This document shows positions 7,412-15,153 of a DNA stretch of 64,000 bases, one piece after another. Origin of the DNA: JABDMD01 sp965203475. Its GTDB lineage: Bacteria > Pseudomonadota > Gammaproteobacteria > UBA4575. The notes under the pieces are model-generated. The model was given only the letters and a program-made list of their open reading frames with translations. It ran no database searches and was not told the origin of the DNA. A program made the position numbers and the translations under genes. How positions within the stretch are numbered: the first letter of the stretch is position 1; each line of letters starts with the position of its first letter. The DNA lies in NCBI GenBank assembly GCA_965203475.1, contig OZ241890.1, positions 1,178,001-1,242,000 on the forward strand. The letters run 5' to 3'.

Positions 7412-9925
7412 TTAGATACTACGAGCTACTTCAGTGCGCTCAAACACTTCAATTTGGTCGCCTACTTTTACATCATTGTAATTTTTTACAGCAATACCAC
7501 ATTCAGTACCTGCGCGAACTTCATTTACATCGTCCTTATGCCTTCGCAGTGATTCAAGTTCTCCTTCAAAGATTACAACATTGTCACGCAAAACTCGAAT
7601 AGGGTTGCCTCGCCTGATAACTCCTTCAACTACTTGCGTGCCGGCAACTGCTCCCATCTTGGAAGAACGGAATACATCTTTTACTTCGGCTAAACCGATA
7701 ATTTCTTCCCGCAATTCTGGAGAAAGCAAACCACTCATAGCAAGTTTTACATCATCAATCGTTTCATAAATGATGCTGTAATAACGAATATCGATTCCTA
7801 CTTCCGCTGCAGTTCGCTTGGCAGCGCTATCAGCACGCACATTGAAACCTATGACTATAGCATTGGAAGCTTCGGCCAGATTAATGTCGGACTCATTAAT
7901 TCCACCAACACTGGCCATTACAATTTTAACCTTAACTTCTTCGGTAGAAAGTTTTTCTAAAGAATCTCGCAAGGCTTCTGCACTTCCTTGTACATCGGCT
8001 TTAATTAATACGTTAATAGAAGCCACACTTCCGTCTTCCATTTGACTAAACATATCTTCAAGTTTGGACGCTTGTTGTGCAGCAAATTTAGTATCACGTG
8101 ATTTACTTTTACGTAAATCAATTACTTCGCGAACTTTACGCTCATCAATTACAACAATCGCTTCATCCCCTGCATTTGCGGCACCGGATAGACCAAGTAC
8201 TAACACGGGGGTTGAAGGACCTGCAGCAGAAACTTCTTGCCCATGTTCATTAAACATGGCGCGCACCCGGCCATATTCTTCTCCAGTAATTAGCATATCA
8301 CCCTTTGATAATTCGCCTTGCTGTACTAATACAGTTGCAACAGGACCACGGCCCTTATCTAAAGAAGACTCAACCACTGCTCCGGTTGCAGGCCCTTTTG
8401 GAACAGCCTTCAGTTCTAGAATTTCGGCTTGCAAAGAAATAGCTTCAAGCAGGTCATCAATGCCTTCCCCTGTTTTCGCAGAGACATTTACAAATATCGT
8501 ATCACCACCCCACTCTTCCGGAATAACTTCCATTGCAGCAAGCTCGTTTCGGACACGCTCTGGATCAGCATCTTCTTTATCTACTTTGTTCACTGCAACA
8601 ATCATAGGAACATTTGCAGCACGAGAGTGTTCAACCGCCTCTTTAGTTTGCGGCATTACACCGTCATCCGCCGCTGTAACTAATACAACTATATCTGTAA
8701 CATCAGCGCCACGTGCACGCATTGCAGTAAAGGCCGCATGACCTGGAGTATCTAAAAATGAAATTGTGCCTTTGTCGGTTTTAACTTTATATGCACCAAT
8801 GTGTTGCGTAATTCCTCCAGCTTCTCCTGAAGCAACTTTTGTTCGTCTTATAAAATCCAGTAAAGAAGTTTTTCCATGGTCTACATGGCCCATCACAGTT
8901 ACTACAGGATTTCGTGTTTGTGCCTCTGATGCATCATAGTCAACTGCCAGCAAGTCAGCCTCGATATCTTCCGCTTGCATAGGTTTCGCTTCATGGCCCA
9001 TTTCTTCTACCACAAGAATTGCAGTGTCTTGATCTAATACTTGATTAATTGTGGCCATCACACCCATCTTCATCATCACACCGATAACTTCTGCTGCTTT
9101 AATTGCCATCTTTTGTGCGAGGTCAGAAACAGAAATACTTTCGGGAACTAATATTTCTCGCTTAATAGGCTCAGTTGGTTTTTCAAACTGATGTTTATCA
9201 CTGGGTGCAACTTTTCCTGGTCTACGCTGTTTTGGTTTTGCTTTTCGCTTGCCTCTTTTATCACTAGCAACATGTAATTCTTGTCGCCGGGGTTTTGAAT
9301 CTCTTCGCTCTTGTGTAGGGACGGGAATTTCAGGGATAATTTCTTCTGCTTGAACGGGTTCTGAAACTGGTTCAGGTGTTGAAACTTCAGCCTCTACTTC
9401 AACAGGCACTTCCTCTGGTACTGCATCTTCAGCTTCAGTAACTTGCTCAGCCTGCTCTGCTGCTTGTTTTTCTAACTCTTCTTGTTTTGCTCTTTCTTCT
9501 GCTTCCTTAGCAGCTTTGTCTAATTGCTCTGCAACTTCCTTTTCTCTAGCAGCTTCTTCTTCCGCTCGTTGCTGTTCAGCCTTCGCAGCCTCTTCAAGCA
9601 TTACACTACGTTTTACATAAGTACGCTTACGACGAACCTCTACATTAACCGTAGAATTATTTCCGGCCCGACCTTGTGAACCCGTGACCTTAAGTTGTGA
9701 TGTACTTTTTCTGCGTAAAGTAATTTTTTTATTGCCATCATCTTTTGCAACAGAAGTTTTTCCGCGATGATTGCGCAAGTGATCCAGCAACTGCATTTTT
9801 TGCTCATCTGTAACAATTTGATCAGGTGCATTAAACTCTAAACCAGCTTCCGATAATTGCTCGATGAGTTTATCGACTGGCGTATTTACGACATCTGCAA
9901 GTTGTTTTACTGTAGTTTCAGTCAT
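7412..9925 (-). CDS. infB: Translation initiation factor IF-2
   Basis: IF-2 is the GTPase that brings fMet-tRNA to the 30S subunit and promotes subunit joining. The 837 residues comprise an IF2-N subdomain (1-50), a long charged Glu/Ala/Lys linker (about 105-230), a second N-domain (260-310), the G domain from about 340 with GHVDHGKT, DTPGHAAF and NKVDK, then the EF-Tu-like and C-terminal fMet-tRNA-binding domains. The start at 9925 keeps the usual MTETTVKQLAD. The start codon lies in a perfect 10-base tandem duplication (9921-9940) that also supplies an out-of-frame ATG at 9935. Confidence 0.98.
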   Translation of the reverse strand: MTETTVKQLADVVNTPVDKLIEQLSEAGLEFNAPDQIVTDEQKMQLLDHLRNHRGKTSVAKDDGNKKITLRRKSTSQLKVTGSQGRAGNNSTVNVEVRRKRTYVKRSVMLEEAAKAEQQRAEEEAAREKEVAEQLDKAAKEAEERAKQEELEKQAAEQAEQVTEAEDAVPEEVPVEVEAEVSTPEPVSEPVQAEEIIPEIPVPTQERRDSKPRRQELHVASDKRGKRKAKPKQRRPGKVAPSDKHQFEKPTEPIKREILVPESISVSDLAQKMAIKAAEVIGVMMKMGVMATINQVLDQDTAILVVEEMGHEAKPMQAEDIEADLLAVDYDASEAQTRNPVVTVMGHVDHGKTSLLDFIRRTKVASGEAGGITQHIGAYKVKTDKGTISFLDTPGHAAFTAMRARGADVTDIVVLVTAADDGVMPQTKEAVEHSRAANVPMIVAVNKVDKEDADPERVRNELAAMEVIPEEWGGDTIFVNVSAKTGEGIDDLLEAISLQAEILELKAVPKGPATGAVVESSLDKGRGPVATVLVQQGELSKGDMLITGEEYGRVRAMFNEHGQEVSAAGPSTPVLVLGLSGAANAGDEAIVVIDERKVREVIDLRKSKSRDTKFAAQQASKLEDMFSQMEDGSVASINVLIKADVQGSAEALRDSLEKLSTEEVKVKIVMASVGGINESDINLAEASNAIVIGFNVRADSAAKRTAAEVGIDIRYYSIIYETIDDVKLAMSGLLSPELREEIIGLAEVKDVFRSSKMGAVAGTQVVEGVIRRGNPIRVLRDNVVIFEGELESLRRHKDDVNEVRAGTECGIAVKNYNDVKVGDQIEVFERTEVARSI

Positions 9926-9954
9926 CGCTAGTCATCGCTAGTCTAATTGTTGCC

Positions 9955-11463
9955 TTATTGATTAGTTGCGCCTTCATTTTCAAACCAAGGTGCACGAGCA
10001 AGCATAATTAATGCGCCTGCTCTTTCTGAATCTAATCCTTCAATTTCAGAAAGATCATCAACAGATTGTTCTGCTAAATCTTCCATTGTTGAAATTCCGC
10101 GACACGCAAGTTCAAATGCTAGATCTTTATCCATGCCTTCCATATTTAATAAATCCGCAGAAGGTTCTACATCTGCAAACTTTTCTTCCGTTACCAACGC
10201 AGATGTAAGTAGCACGTCTCGCGCTCGTTTACGCAGCTCTTCTACAATTTCTTCATCAAATTCTTCAACTTCTACTAATTCTTTTGGTGGGACATATGCA
10301 ATTTCTTCTACACTTGAAAAACCTTCTTGCGCCAAGATTACAGCCACTTCTTCGTCTACATCTAATTGCGACATAAACATTTCAACAATTTGTCTTGTTT
10401 CGGCTTCGCTTTTCTCTTCAGCTTGGCCTTCTGTCATTACATTTAATTCCCATTCTGTTAACTGACTTGCAAGCTTTACGTTTTGACCACCTCGCCCAAT
10501 GGCCTGCGAAAGTTTTTCATCCTCAACTGCGATATCCATACTCTTCTTATCTTCATCAACCACGATAGAAGTTACCGCTGCAGGTGACATGGCGTTAATT
10601 ACATATTGCGCCGGATTTTCATCCCATAAAATAATATCAATGCGCTCACCGGCTAATTCATTTGAAACAGATTGCACACGCGAACCACGCATTCCTACAC
10701 AGGCACCAACAGGATCTAAGCGTGGATCATTTGATTTCACTGCAATTTTTGCGCGCAAGCCTGGGTCGCGCGCTGCCGACAATACTTCAATAAGGCCTTG
10801 CCCCACTTCTGGTACTTCTAACTTGAATAATTCGATAAGAAATTCTGGCGCAGTTCTGGTTAACAACAATTGGGGTCCACGCGTTTCTTCATTAACTTCT
10901 TTTAAAAACGCACGTACTCGGTCTCCAGGGCGCATTGCTTCACGCGCAATCATTTGTTCACGCGGAATAAAACCTTCAGCATTATTCCCTAAATCAATAT
11001 AGGTGCCTGAATGTTCACTACGCTTAACAACCCCCATCACTAACTCGCCTACACGATCTTTAAAAAGTTCTGCAATTTGGGAACGTTCAGCCTCACGAAC
11101 TTTTTGAACAATGACTTGCTTTGCGGTATGCGCAGAAATTCTTCCAAATTCAACGGATTCAATTGGAATTTCTATATATTCACCAACTTGAATATCTGGA
11201 TATTCTTGTATGGCGTAGCTATAAAGTTTTTGTCGCTCGGGTGATTCGAATTCTGGGTCTTCATCATCCATAACTAACCAACGTCGAAATGAGTCATAGT
11301 CACCAGATTCTCGATCAATTGCGACACGCACATCAAATTCTAAGCCGTGTTTTTTACGTGTTGCTGTTGCCAGCGCAGCTTCAATTGCCTGAAATATAAT
11401 ATCTTTGTCAACACCCTTTTCATTTGAAACCGCATCAACTACTAACAAAATTTCTTTATTCAT
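9955..11463 (-). CDS. nusA: Transcription termination/antitermination factor NusA
   Basis: NusA binds RNA polymerase and RNA and controls pausing, intrinsic termination and antitermination. Its 502 residues show the N-terminal polymerase-binding domain (1-130), S1 (about 135-200, GELVMGVVKRSEHSGTYIDL), two KH domains (200-345, with IGRGGQNVKLAS in KH2) and C-terminal acidic helix-hairpin repeats (365-500). It lies 18 bases after rimP. In enterobacteria NusA represses its own operon; the terminator-rich rimP leader here fits such control, though that is inference. Confidence 0.98.
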   Translation of the reverse strand: MNKEILLVVDAVSNEKGVDKDIIFQAIEAALATATRKKHGLEFDVRVAIDRESGDYDSFRRWLVMDDEDPEFESPERQKLYSYAIQEYPDIQVGEYIEIPIESVEFGRISAHTAKQVIVQKVREAERSQIAELFKDRVGELVMGVVKRSEHSGTYIDLGNNAEGFIPREQMIAREAMRPGDRVRAFLKEVNEETRGPQLLLTRTAPEFLIELFKLEVPEVGQGLIEVLSAARDPGLRAKIAVKSNDPRLDPVGACVGMRGSRVQSVSNELAGERIDIILWDENPAQYVINAMSPAAVTSIVVDEDKKSMDIAVEDEKLSQAIGRGGQNVKLASQLTEWELNVMTEGQAEEKSEAETRQIVEMFMSQLDVDEEVAVILAQEGFSSVEEIAYVPPKELVEVEEFDEEIVEELRKRARDVLLTSALVTEEKFADVEPSADLLNMEGMDKDLAFELACRGISTMEDLAEQSVDDLSEIEGLDSERAGALIMLARAPWFENEGATNQ

Positions 11464-11481
11464 ACTTTAGTTCACAATTAA

Positions 11482-11949
11482 TTAATCATTTATCACTACA
11501 TCAACATCCAGTTTTGCATTTTTAATGGCAGATACTGGTACAGAAAATAACTGATCTTCATCTGTTCTAATTTTCAATTCTTCCTCTTCAACTTCTTCTA
11601 ATATTCCACTGATATTTCTTCGATCATTAACAGGCCAAAGAGTTTTCACTTTAACTTTATCTCCAATAACAGATCTCATTTGATCAATAGTAAATAATTT
11701 TCTGTTGATACCTGGCGATGATATTTCCAATGTATATGGAACCGAAATAGGATCCTCAACATCTAGCACCGCACTCAATTGTTGGCTGACACGACTACAA
11801 TCATCCAAACTAATGCCTTCACTGTGGTCAATGAATATTCGCACCTGGGCTGACTTCATATTGTTTTGACATTCCAAACCCCAAAAGTCATAACCCATTC
11901 CAACAATTACAGGTTCTACAATTGGCGTAATACCAAATGGATCATTCAT
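11482..11949 (-). CDS. rimP: Ribosome maturation factor RimP
   Basis: RimP helps assemble the 30S subunit. The 155 residues contain the N-terminal alpha/beta domain with the family signature ISLDDCSRVSQQLSAVLDVE, then PYTLEISSPGINRKL and a C-terminal Sm-like beta barrel. I chose the ATG at 11949, which has AAAGG five bases upstream, over the GTG at 11952, which would sit too close to that site. It is the first gene of the nusA-infB operon and follows the structured leader at 11950-12146. Confidence 0.96.
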   Translation of the reverse strand: MNDPFGITPIVEPVIVGMGYDFWGLECQNNMKSAQVRIFIDHSEGISLDDCSRVSQQLSAVLDVEDPISVPYTLEISSPGINRKLFTIDQMRSVIGDKVKVKTLWPVNDRRNISGILEEVEEEELKIRTDEDQLFSVPVSAIKNAKLDVDVVIND

Positions 11950-11968
11950 CACAGCCTTTGTCCAAAAT

Positions 11969-12004
11969 TCATTGGCCCAATAAAAAAATGGGCACCATGC
12001 CCAT
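11969..12004 (-). CDS. Putative 11-codon leader peptide in the rimP leader
   Basis: An ORF reading MGMVPIFLLGQ starts 10 bases after a full-strength GGAGGT (complement of 12015-12020) and ends with TGA at 11969-11971, 20 bases before rimP. Its start codon is inside the 5' arm of the terminator hairpin at 11986-12006 and its body reads through the T run. Ribosomes starting here would prevent that hairpin from forming, so it could act as a translation-sensitive antiterminator. Whether it is translated is not shown. Confidence 0.35.
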   Translation of the reverse strand: MGMVPIFLLGQ

Positions 12005-12006
12005 TT
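11982..12006 (-). terminator. Intrinsic terminator (attenuator) just upstream of rimP
   Basis: AAATGGGCA (11986-11994) and TGCCCATTT (11998-12006) make a perfect 9-bp stem with a 3-base loop. On the minus strand it is followed by an unbroken run of T residues (complement of 11982-11988). It lies 33 bases before the rimP start and downstream of the operon promoter, so it must be bypassed for rimP-nusA-infB expression. Confidence 0.85.
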
Positions 12007-12025
12007 CTACCGTTACCTCCATGTA

Positions 12026-12084
12026 ATTGCTTGTATCTGGAGACACACCAGTTGGAAATTTATTTCCAAACAATCTCAAGCAAT
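12026..12084 (-). ncRNA. Predicted three-way junction in the rimP-nusA leader RNA
   Basis: An 8-bp closing stem pairs ATTGCTTG (12026-12033) with CAAGCAAT (12077-12084). Inside it are two hairpins placed directly side by side: CTGG/CCAG (12037-12040 with 12048-12051) and TTGGAAA/TTTCCAA (12052-12058 with 12063-12069). The whole lies between two intrinsic terminators and just before the GGAGGT of the small leader ORF. This layout resembles a cis-regulatory RNA. I know no Rfam family for it, and the fold is by eye only. Confidence 0.5.
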
Positions 12085-12107
12085 AAAAAAGGCCCATGTA
12101 GGGCCCT
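12085..12107 (-). terminator. First intrinsic terminator in the rimP leader
   Basis: AGGGCCC and GGGCCTT (minus strand; complement of 12101-12107 and 12089-12095) form a 7-bp stem with one G-T pair and a 5-base loop, followed by six T residues (complement of 12085-12090). With the promoter at 12153-12181 it would release an RNA of about 60 bases. That RNA contains two mutually exclusive small hairpins (12112-12131 and 12129-12146). Confidence 0.75.
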
Positions 12108-12152
12108 CTATGTCATTGATAAAACAATGACTTACCAACTCAAGTCAGCGCA

Positions 12153-12181
12153 AGTATAGGTAAAAAAATTACCCGCTTCAA
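12153..12181 (-). promoter_or_regulatory. Promoter of the rimP-nusA-infB operon
   Basis: On the minus strand TTGAAG (12176-12181) and TATACT (12153-12158) are exactly 17 bases apart. The expected start near 12146 gives a leader of almost 200 bases before the rimP ATG at 11949, which accommodates both terminators and the junction structure. Confidence 0.7.
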
Positions 12182-12211
12182 GCGTAGATATTGCATTATC
12201 TACTTGATATT

Positions 12212-12233
12212 TAGACCAAAGGTCTATTTTTTT
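12212..12233 (+). terminator. Plus-strand intrinsic terminator with no obvious gene
   Basis: TAGACC (12212-12217) and GGTCTA (12221-12226) form a 6-bp stem with loop AAA, followed by seven T residues on the plus strand. No plus-strand coding gene ends here. A possible plus-strand promoter (TTGTCC 11958-11963, 17 bases, TAAAAA 11981-11986) would give a transcript of about 240 bases antisense to the rimP leader. Confidence 0.55.
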
Positions 12234-12255
12234 GGCCAACTTATTTTTAAGGCAT

Positions 12256-12291
12256 AAAAAAGCCCGATCTGAAATCCTCAGCCAGGCTTTT
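12256..12291 (-). terminator. Intrinsic terminator of the globin gene
   Basis: On the minus strand AAAAGCC pairs with GGCTTTT-like GGGCTTTT (complement of 12258-12264 with 12285-12291), with an inner CTGA/TCAG stem and a following run of six T residues. It begins about 25 bases after the globin stop codon. Confidence 0.75.
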
Positions 12292-12315
12292 CTACTATTA
12301 ACCGTGTATCAGTCG

Positions 12316-12678
12316 TTAAACATCTACAATATCACCCTTCATTGAATATAAAATACAAAGGACTTCATCTCTCTCTGTTTGACCAACACCATTCTTATCT
12401 AGCGCAGCAAGCACATCATCACACACAGCATTGAACTCGGTATCATTTATGTTCATTCCAGTGTGAGCAGTAAGCATGTCTTGGCCTGTATATTCTTGGG
12501 GTCCACCAATACCTGAGCAGAAAAACTCCCAAACGACTTGTTTAACTTTTTCTCCATCACTATTTATATAGCGATTTTTAACTTTTGGATTACTGGTGTG
12601 ATTGGCCCAAACATCGGCTACGATTTCTCTAATCTTGTCTCCTCCACCGAGACGGTCATATAAGCTGGCTTCACTCAT
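12316..12678 (-). CDS. Truncated haemoglobin, group 1-like
   Basis: This is a small haem protein of the 2-on-2 globin family, thought to bind O2 or NO and to aid NO detoxification or redox sensing. The 120 residues start with the typical SLYDRLGGGDKIREIV, and the EF region YTGQDMLTAHTGMNI supplies the proximal His72. Length fits group 1. AGGAG lies 8 bases before the ATG. It is a single gene with its own terminator, placed between the initiator tRNA and the rimP operon, and its neighbours say nothing about its job. Confidence 0.9.
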   Translation of the reverse strand: MSEASLYDRLGGGDKIREIVADVWANHTSNPKVKNRYINSDGEKVKQVVWEFFCSGIGGPQEYTGQDMLTAHTGMNINDTEFNAVCDDVLAALDKNGVGQTERDEVLCILYSMKGDIVDV

Positions 12679-12741
12679 TTTTTGAACTCCTGTGCTTTTT
12701 ATAAGTTATTAAACTAATTATTTTTACAAATAATGCTCCAC

Positions 12742-12771
12742 ATTGTACAGAAGTAAGTAGTCGTTTTTCCA
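12742..12771 (-). promoter_or_regulatory. Possible promoter of the globin gene
   Basis: On the minus strand TGGAAA (12766-12771) and TACAAT (12742-12747) are 18 bases apart, about 65 bases upstream of the globin ATG. The match is moderate. I see no recognisable binding site for an NO- or oxygen-responsive regulator. Confidence 0.35.
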
Positions 12772-12923
12772 GCGCCTAGCACATATCAAAACGTAGCATC
12801 TTGCAGTACTAATCAGAGATTTAGCTAACTACTCCATTAGAATAGTGATTAAATTTAGTGATGATTGGTTTACGTAAGTGCGCACGCAAAGTGTGGTCGC
12901 AGAGCCGATTTACTCGGACTTTC

Positions 12924-13013
12924 CATGCCCTCGTCCTTCGGGCCATTGCCACAAGTAGCAATGTTCAAATTCATTCCAGATGAATTTGTGAAACTAGCGA
13001 CCTACGGTCGCAG
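12924..13013. other. Gene-free stretch with a cluster of hairpins
   Basis: The 382 bases between the globin gene and the initiator tRNA contain no convincing ORF. In the 12.92-13.01 kb part three consecutive stems are visible: CATTGC/GCAATG (12944-12949 with 12958-12963), a 9-bp stem CAAATTCAT/ATGAATTTG (12966-12974 with 12980-12988), and GCGACC/GGTCGC (12997-13002 with 13006-13011). The local base composition is higher in GC than its surroundings. It could be the processed 3' trailer of the tRNA transcript, or a small RNA. Confidence 0.4.
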
Positions 13014-13060
13014 GCATAAGAATTTAAATTTTGAACTATAAATTAAATATGACCAAGATT

Positions 13061-13137
13061 TGGTAGCGGGGGCAGGATTTGAACCTGCGACCTTCGGGTT
13101 ATGAGCCCGACGAGCTGCCAGACTGCTCCACCCCGCA
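13061..13137 (-). tRNA. Initiator tRNA-fMet (CAU)
   Basis: A complete 77-base cloverleaf with encoded CCA. The anticodon loop CTCATAA sits on a stem with three consecutive G-C pairs (GGG/CCC), the hallmark of initiator tRNA. The acceptor stem runs GCGGGG/CCCCGC from position 2 and positions 1 and 72 do not pair, as required for formylation and initiation, but they are T and T instead of the C and A of E. coli. The gene is downstream of a tandem array of copies of its own promoter. Confidence 0.95.
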
Positions 13138-13677
13138 TCAATCTGAGCCGCAGAAGTGTACTGAGCCCGCTTTGATTTTTCAAGAAGATAACACTTACAC
13201 TAGAAAACAAGTGCTCTAAATTTTAATTATTTTGGAACCCTCAAGAAGTATCGCTTCGCGATAATTAATTTGCGCATAGTACCCATGCGCACGTGTCCCC
13301 ACATCAATCTGAGCCGCAGAAGTGTACTGAGCCCGCTTTGATTTTTCAAGAAGATAACACTTACACTAGAAAACAAGTGCTCTAAATTTTAATTATTTTG
13401 GAACCCTCAAGAAGTATCGCTTCGCGATAATTAATTTGCGCATAGTACCCATGCGCACGTGTCCCCACATCAATCTGAGCCGCAGAAGTGTACTGAGCCC
13501 GCTTTGATTTTTCAAGAAGATAACACTTACACTAAAATACAAGTGCTCTAGATTTTAATTATTTTGGAACCCTCAAGAAGTATCGCTTCGCGATAATTAA
13601 TTTGCGCATAGTACCCATGCGCACGTGTCCCCGCATCAATCTGAGCCGCAAAAGTGTACTGAGCCCGCTTTGATTTT
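13136..13677. repeat. 166-bp tandem repeat, three full copies and a partial fourth
   Basis: Units begin at 13136, 13302, 13468 and 13634; the period is exactly 166 bases and the full copies differ at only a few positions. The first unit abuts the 5' end of tRNA-fMet, and every unit repeats the tRNA promoter (TTGAAA, 17 bases, TACACT on the minus strand). The -10 boxes are at 13155-13160, 13321-13326, 13487-13492 and 13653-13658; the fourth copy has a damaged -35. Each full unit also holds the hairpins TATCGC/GCGATA and GCGCAT/ATGCGC. The array fills the space from the tRNA to 40 bases before the end of nuoN and contains no ORF. Confidence 0.95.
13155..13183 (-). promoter_or_regulatory. Promoter of tRNA-fMet (proximal copy)
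   Basis: TTGAAA (complement of 13178-13183) and TACACT (complement of 13155-13160) are 17 bases apart, and the predicted start lies about 11 bases before the tRNA. A GC-rich stretch (GCGGC) follows the -10, as in stable RNA promoters. Identical boxes recur 166 and 332 bases upstream. Confidence 0.75.
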
Positions 13678-13716
13678 CATGAATACAAGAATCGACAATG
13701 GCTCAATATCGGAAAT

Positions 13717-15153
13717 TTAGGTAATCGCCTGGAGGCAATAATTGAGTAGTTCATTTGGAAATATGAATAACAATACAACCAATAACCCATTAATCGACAA
13801 TACGGTTTGTGCTAATTTCGATGAATTAATTTTGAAAACAAAATCGATATCATCAAAATACATATACTTAACAACACGTAAATAATAAAACGCTCCAACA
13901 ATTGACATCACTACTGCCACTATGGCCAGTCCGAGCATGTCGTGGTTTACCAGGCTTTGCAAAATATTGAGTTTGGCATAAAACCCGATCGTAAGTGGCA
14001 CACCTGCCATGGAGAACATAAATAGCAACATGATTAATGCAAACCAGGGACTTGTTCTGCTTAATCCTTTTAGGTCGGATAAATCATTTACTTCTCTTCT
14101 TTTTTCACACATTAGTAGCAAAACTCCGAACGCGCCTGCAGCCATTAATACATACACCACGGTATAAAAAAGTGCGGCAGCATAGCCAAAACCCTGTCCT
14201 GTTGCTAGTCCTAACAATATAAAGCCGACATGAGCAATTGTTGAATAGGCGAGCATGCGCTTTATATTTGTTTGTGCAATTGCAATAACATTACCAAAGA
14301 TTAGCGATAATACAGCGAGAATTAACAACATGCTTTGCCAGCTTGTTACTAACTCTTGTAAGCCGTTATTGAGTAAGCGCAATGCCATTGCGAATGCTGC
14401 AAGTTTTGGTGCGGTCGCAATAAATAATGTAACAGCAGTTGGCGCGCCATGATAAACATCTGGCACCCACATATGAAATGGAACAGCTCCAAACTTAAAT
14501 GCTATTCCAACAACAACAAACGTTAGCGCAAAAATTATGGGGATGTTAATGTTTTCTAAATTGCTTAGGTAAATTGTTAGCTCATACAGATCAAGCGTAC
14601 CCGATAATCCATACAATATTGACATACCATACAACAACAATCCTGACGCAATGGCGCCTAACACAAAATATTTTATTGCTGCTTCAGAACCACTGCTTGA
14701 ATCTCTTCGATAGGCGACTAATGCATATAAACTTAATGAAAGAAGCTCTAGACCAAGGTAAATTAGAATGAAGTTATGTGCCGAAGCCATAATTAACATT
14801 CCTAATGTTGCAAACAAACCCAAAATATAAAACTCAGGCTTAGCACACTGTTTATTCTGTAAATAAGGTCTGGCATAAATAAACACGACCGCAACAGCAA
14901 TACACACAAATAATTTGATAGCTCGCGCTAATTCATCATTGATGTACATCCCTGAAAACATAAACTCTTTGCCAGAGTTATTATTTGTATAAATAAAGAT
15001 CGCTATAACAATCAATGTGGCCACACTTAAAACATAGGTAAGCATTTCACCAGCTTTTCCAGAAAATAAACTAATTAATAAAACAGCTGTAGCCGCAAGT
15101 AAAAAGAGTACTTCTGGCATAAATAAAATTTGCTGTGCTACAAATGTGCTCAT
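13717..15153 (-). CDS. nuoN: NADH-quinone oxidoreductase subunit N
   Basis: NuoN is one of the three antiporter-like membrane subunits that pump protons in complex I. The 478 residues form about 14 hydrophobic helices, with conserved stretches LELLSLSLYALVAY, KYFVLGAIASGLLLYG and FKFGAVPFHMWVPDVYHGAP that include pump residues (Glu in the fifth helix and Lys in the seventh). Its start overlaps the nuoM stop by four bases (ATGA), so translation is coupled. It is the last gene of the operon; no terminator follows, so transcripts may run into the repeat array and tRNA-fMet. Confidence 0.97.
   Translation of the reverse strand: MSTFVAQQILFMPEVLFLLAATAVLLISLFSGKAGEMLTYVLSVATLIVIAIFIYTNNNSGKEFMFSGMYINDELARAIKLFVCIAVAVVFIYARPYLQNKQCAKPEFYILGLFATLGMLIMASAHNFILIYLGLELLSLSLYALVAYRRDSSSGSEAAIKYFVLGAIASGLLLYGMSILYGLSGTLDLYELTIYLSNLENINIPIIFALTFVVVGIAFKFGAVPFHMWVPDVYHGAPTAVTLFIATAPKLAAFAMALRLLNNGLQELVTSWQSMLLILAVLSLIFGNVIAIAQTNIKRMLAYSTIAHVGFILLGLATGQGFGYAAALFYTVVYVLMAAGAFGVLLLMCEKRREVNDLSDLKGLSRTSPWFALIMLLFMFSMAGVPLTIGFYAKLNILQSLVNHDMLGLAIVAVVMSIVGAFYYLRVVKYMYFDDIDFVFKINSSKLAQTVLSINGLLVVLLFIFPNELLNYCLQAIT

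Noticed and set aside
8064..8741. 225-codon open frame on the plus strand opposite infB
   Set aside because: It lies wholly antisense to the GTPase domain of infB, is rich in Ser, Thr and Ala as expected from a shadow frame, and has no ribosome binding site.
11866..12159. 97-codon plus-strand frame over the rimP leader
   Set aside because: It reads through two terminators and the predicted junction, has a composition unlike a protein (many Cys, Pro, Trp) and lacks a ribosome binding site.
13136..13677. CRISPR array
   Set aside because: The repeats are 166 bases long, directly adjoining and without spacers, and no cas gene is present.
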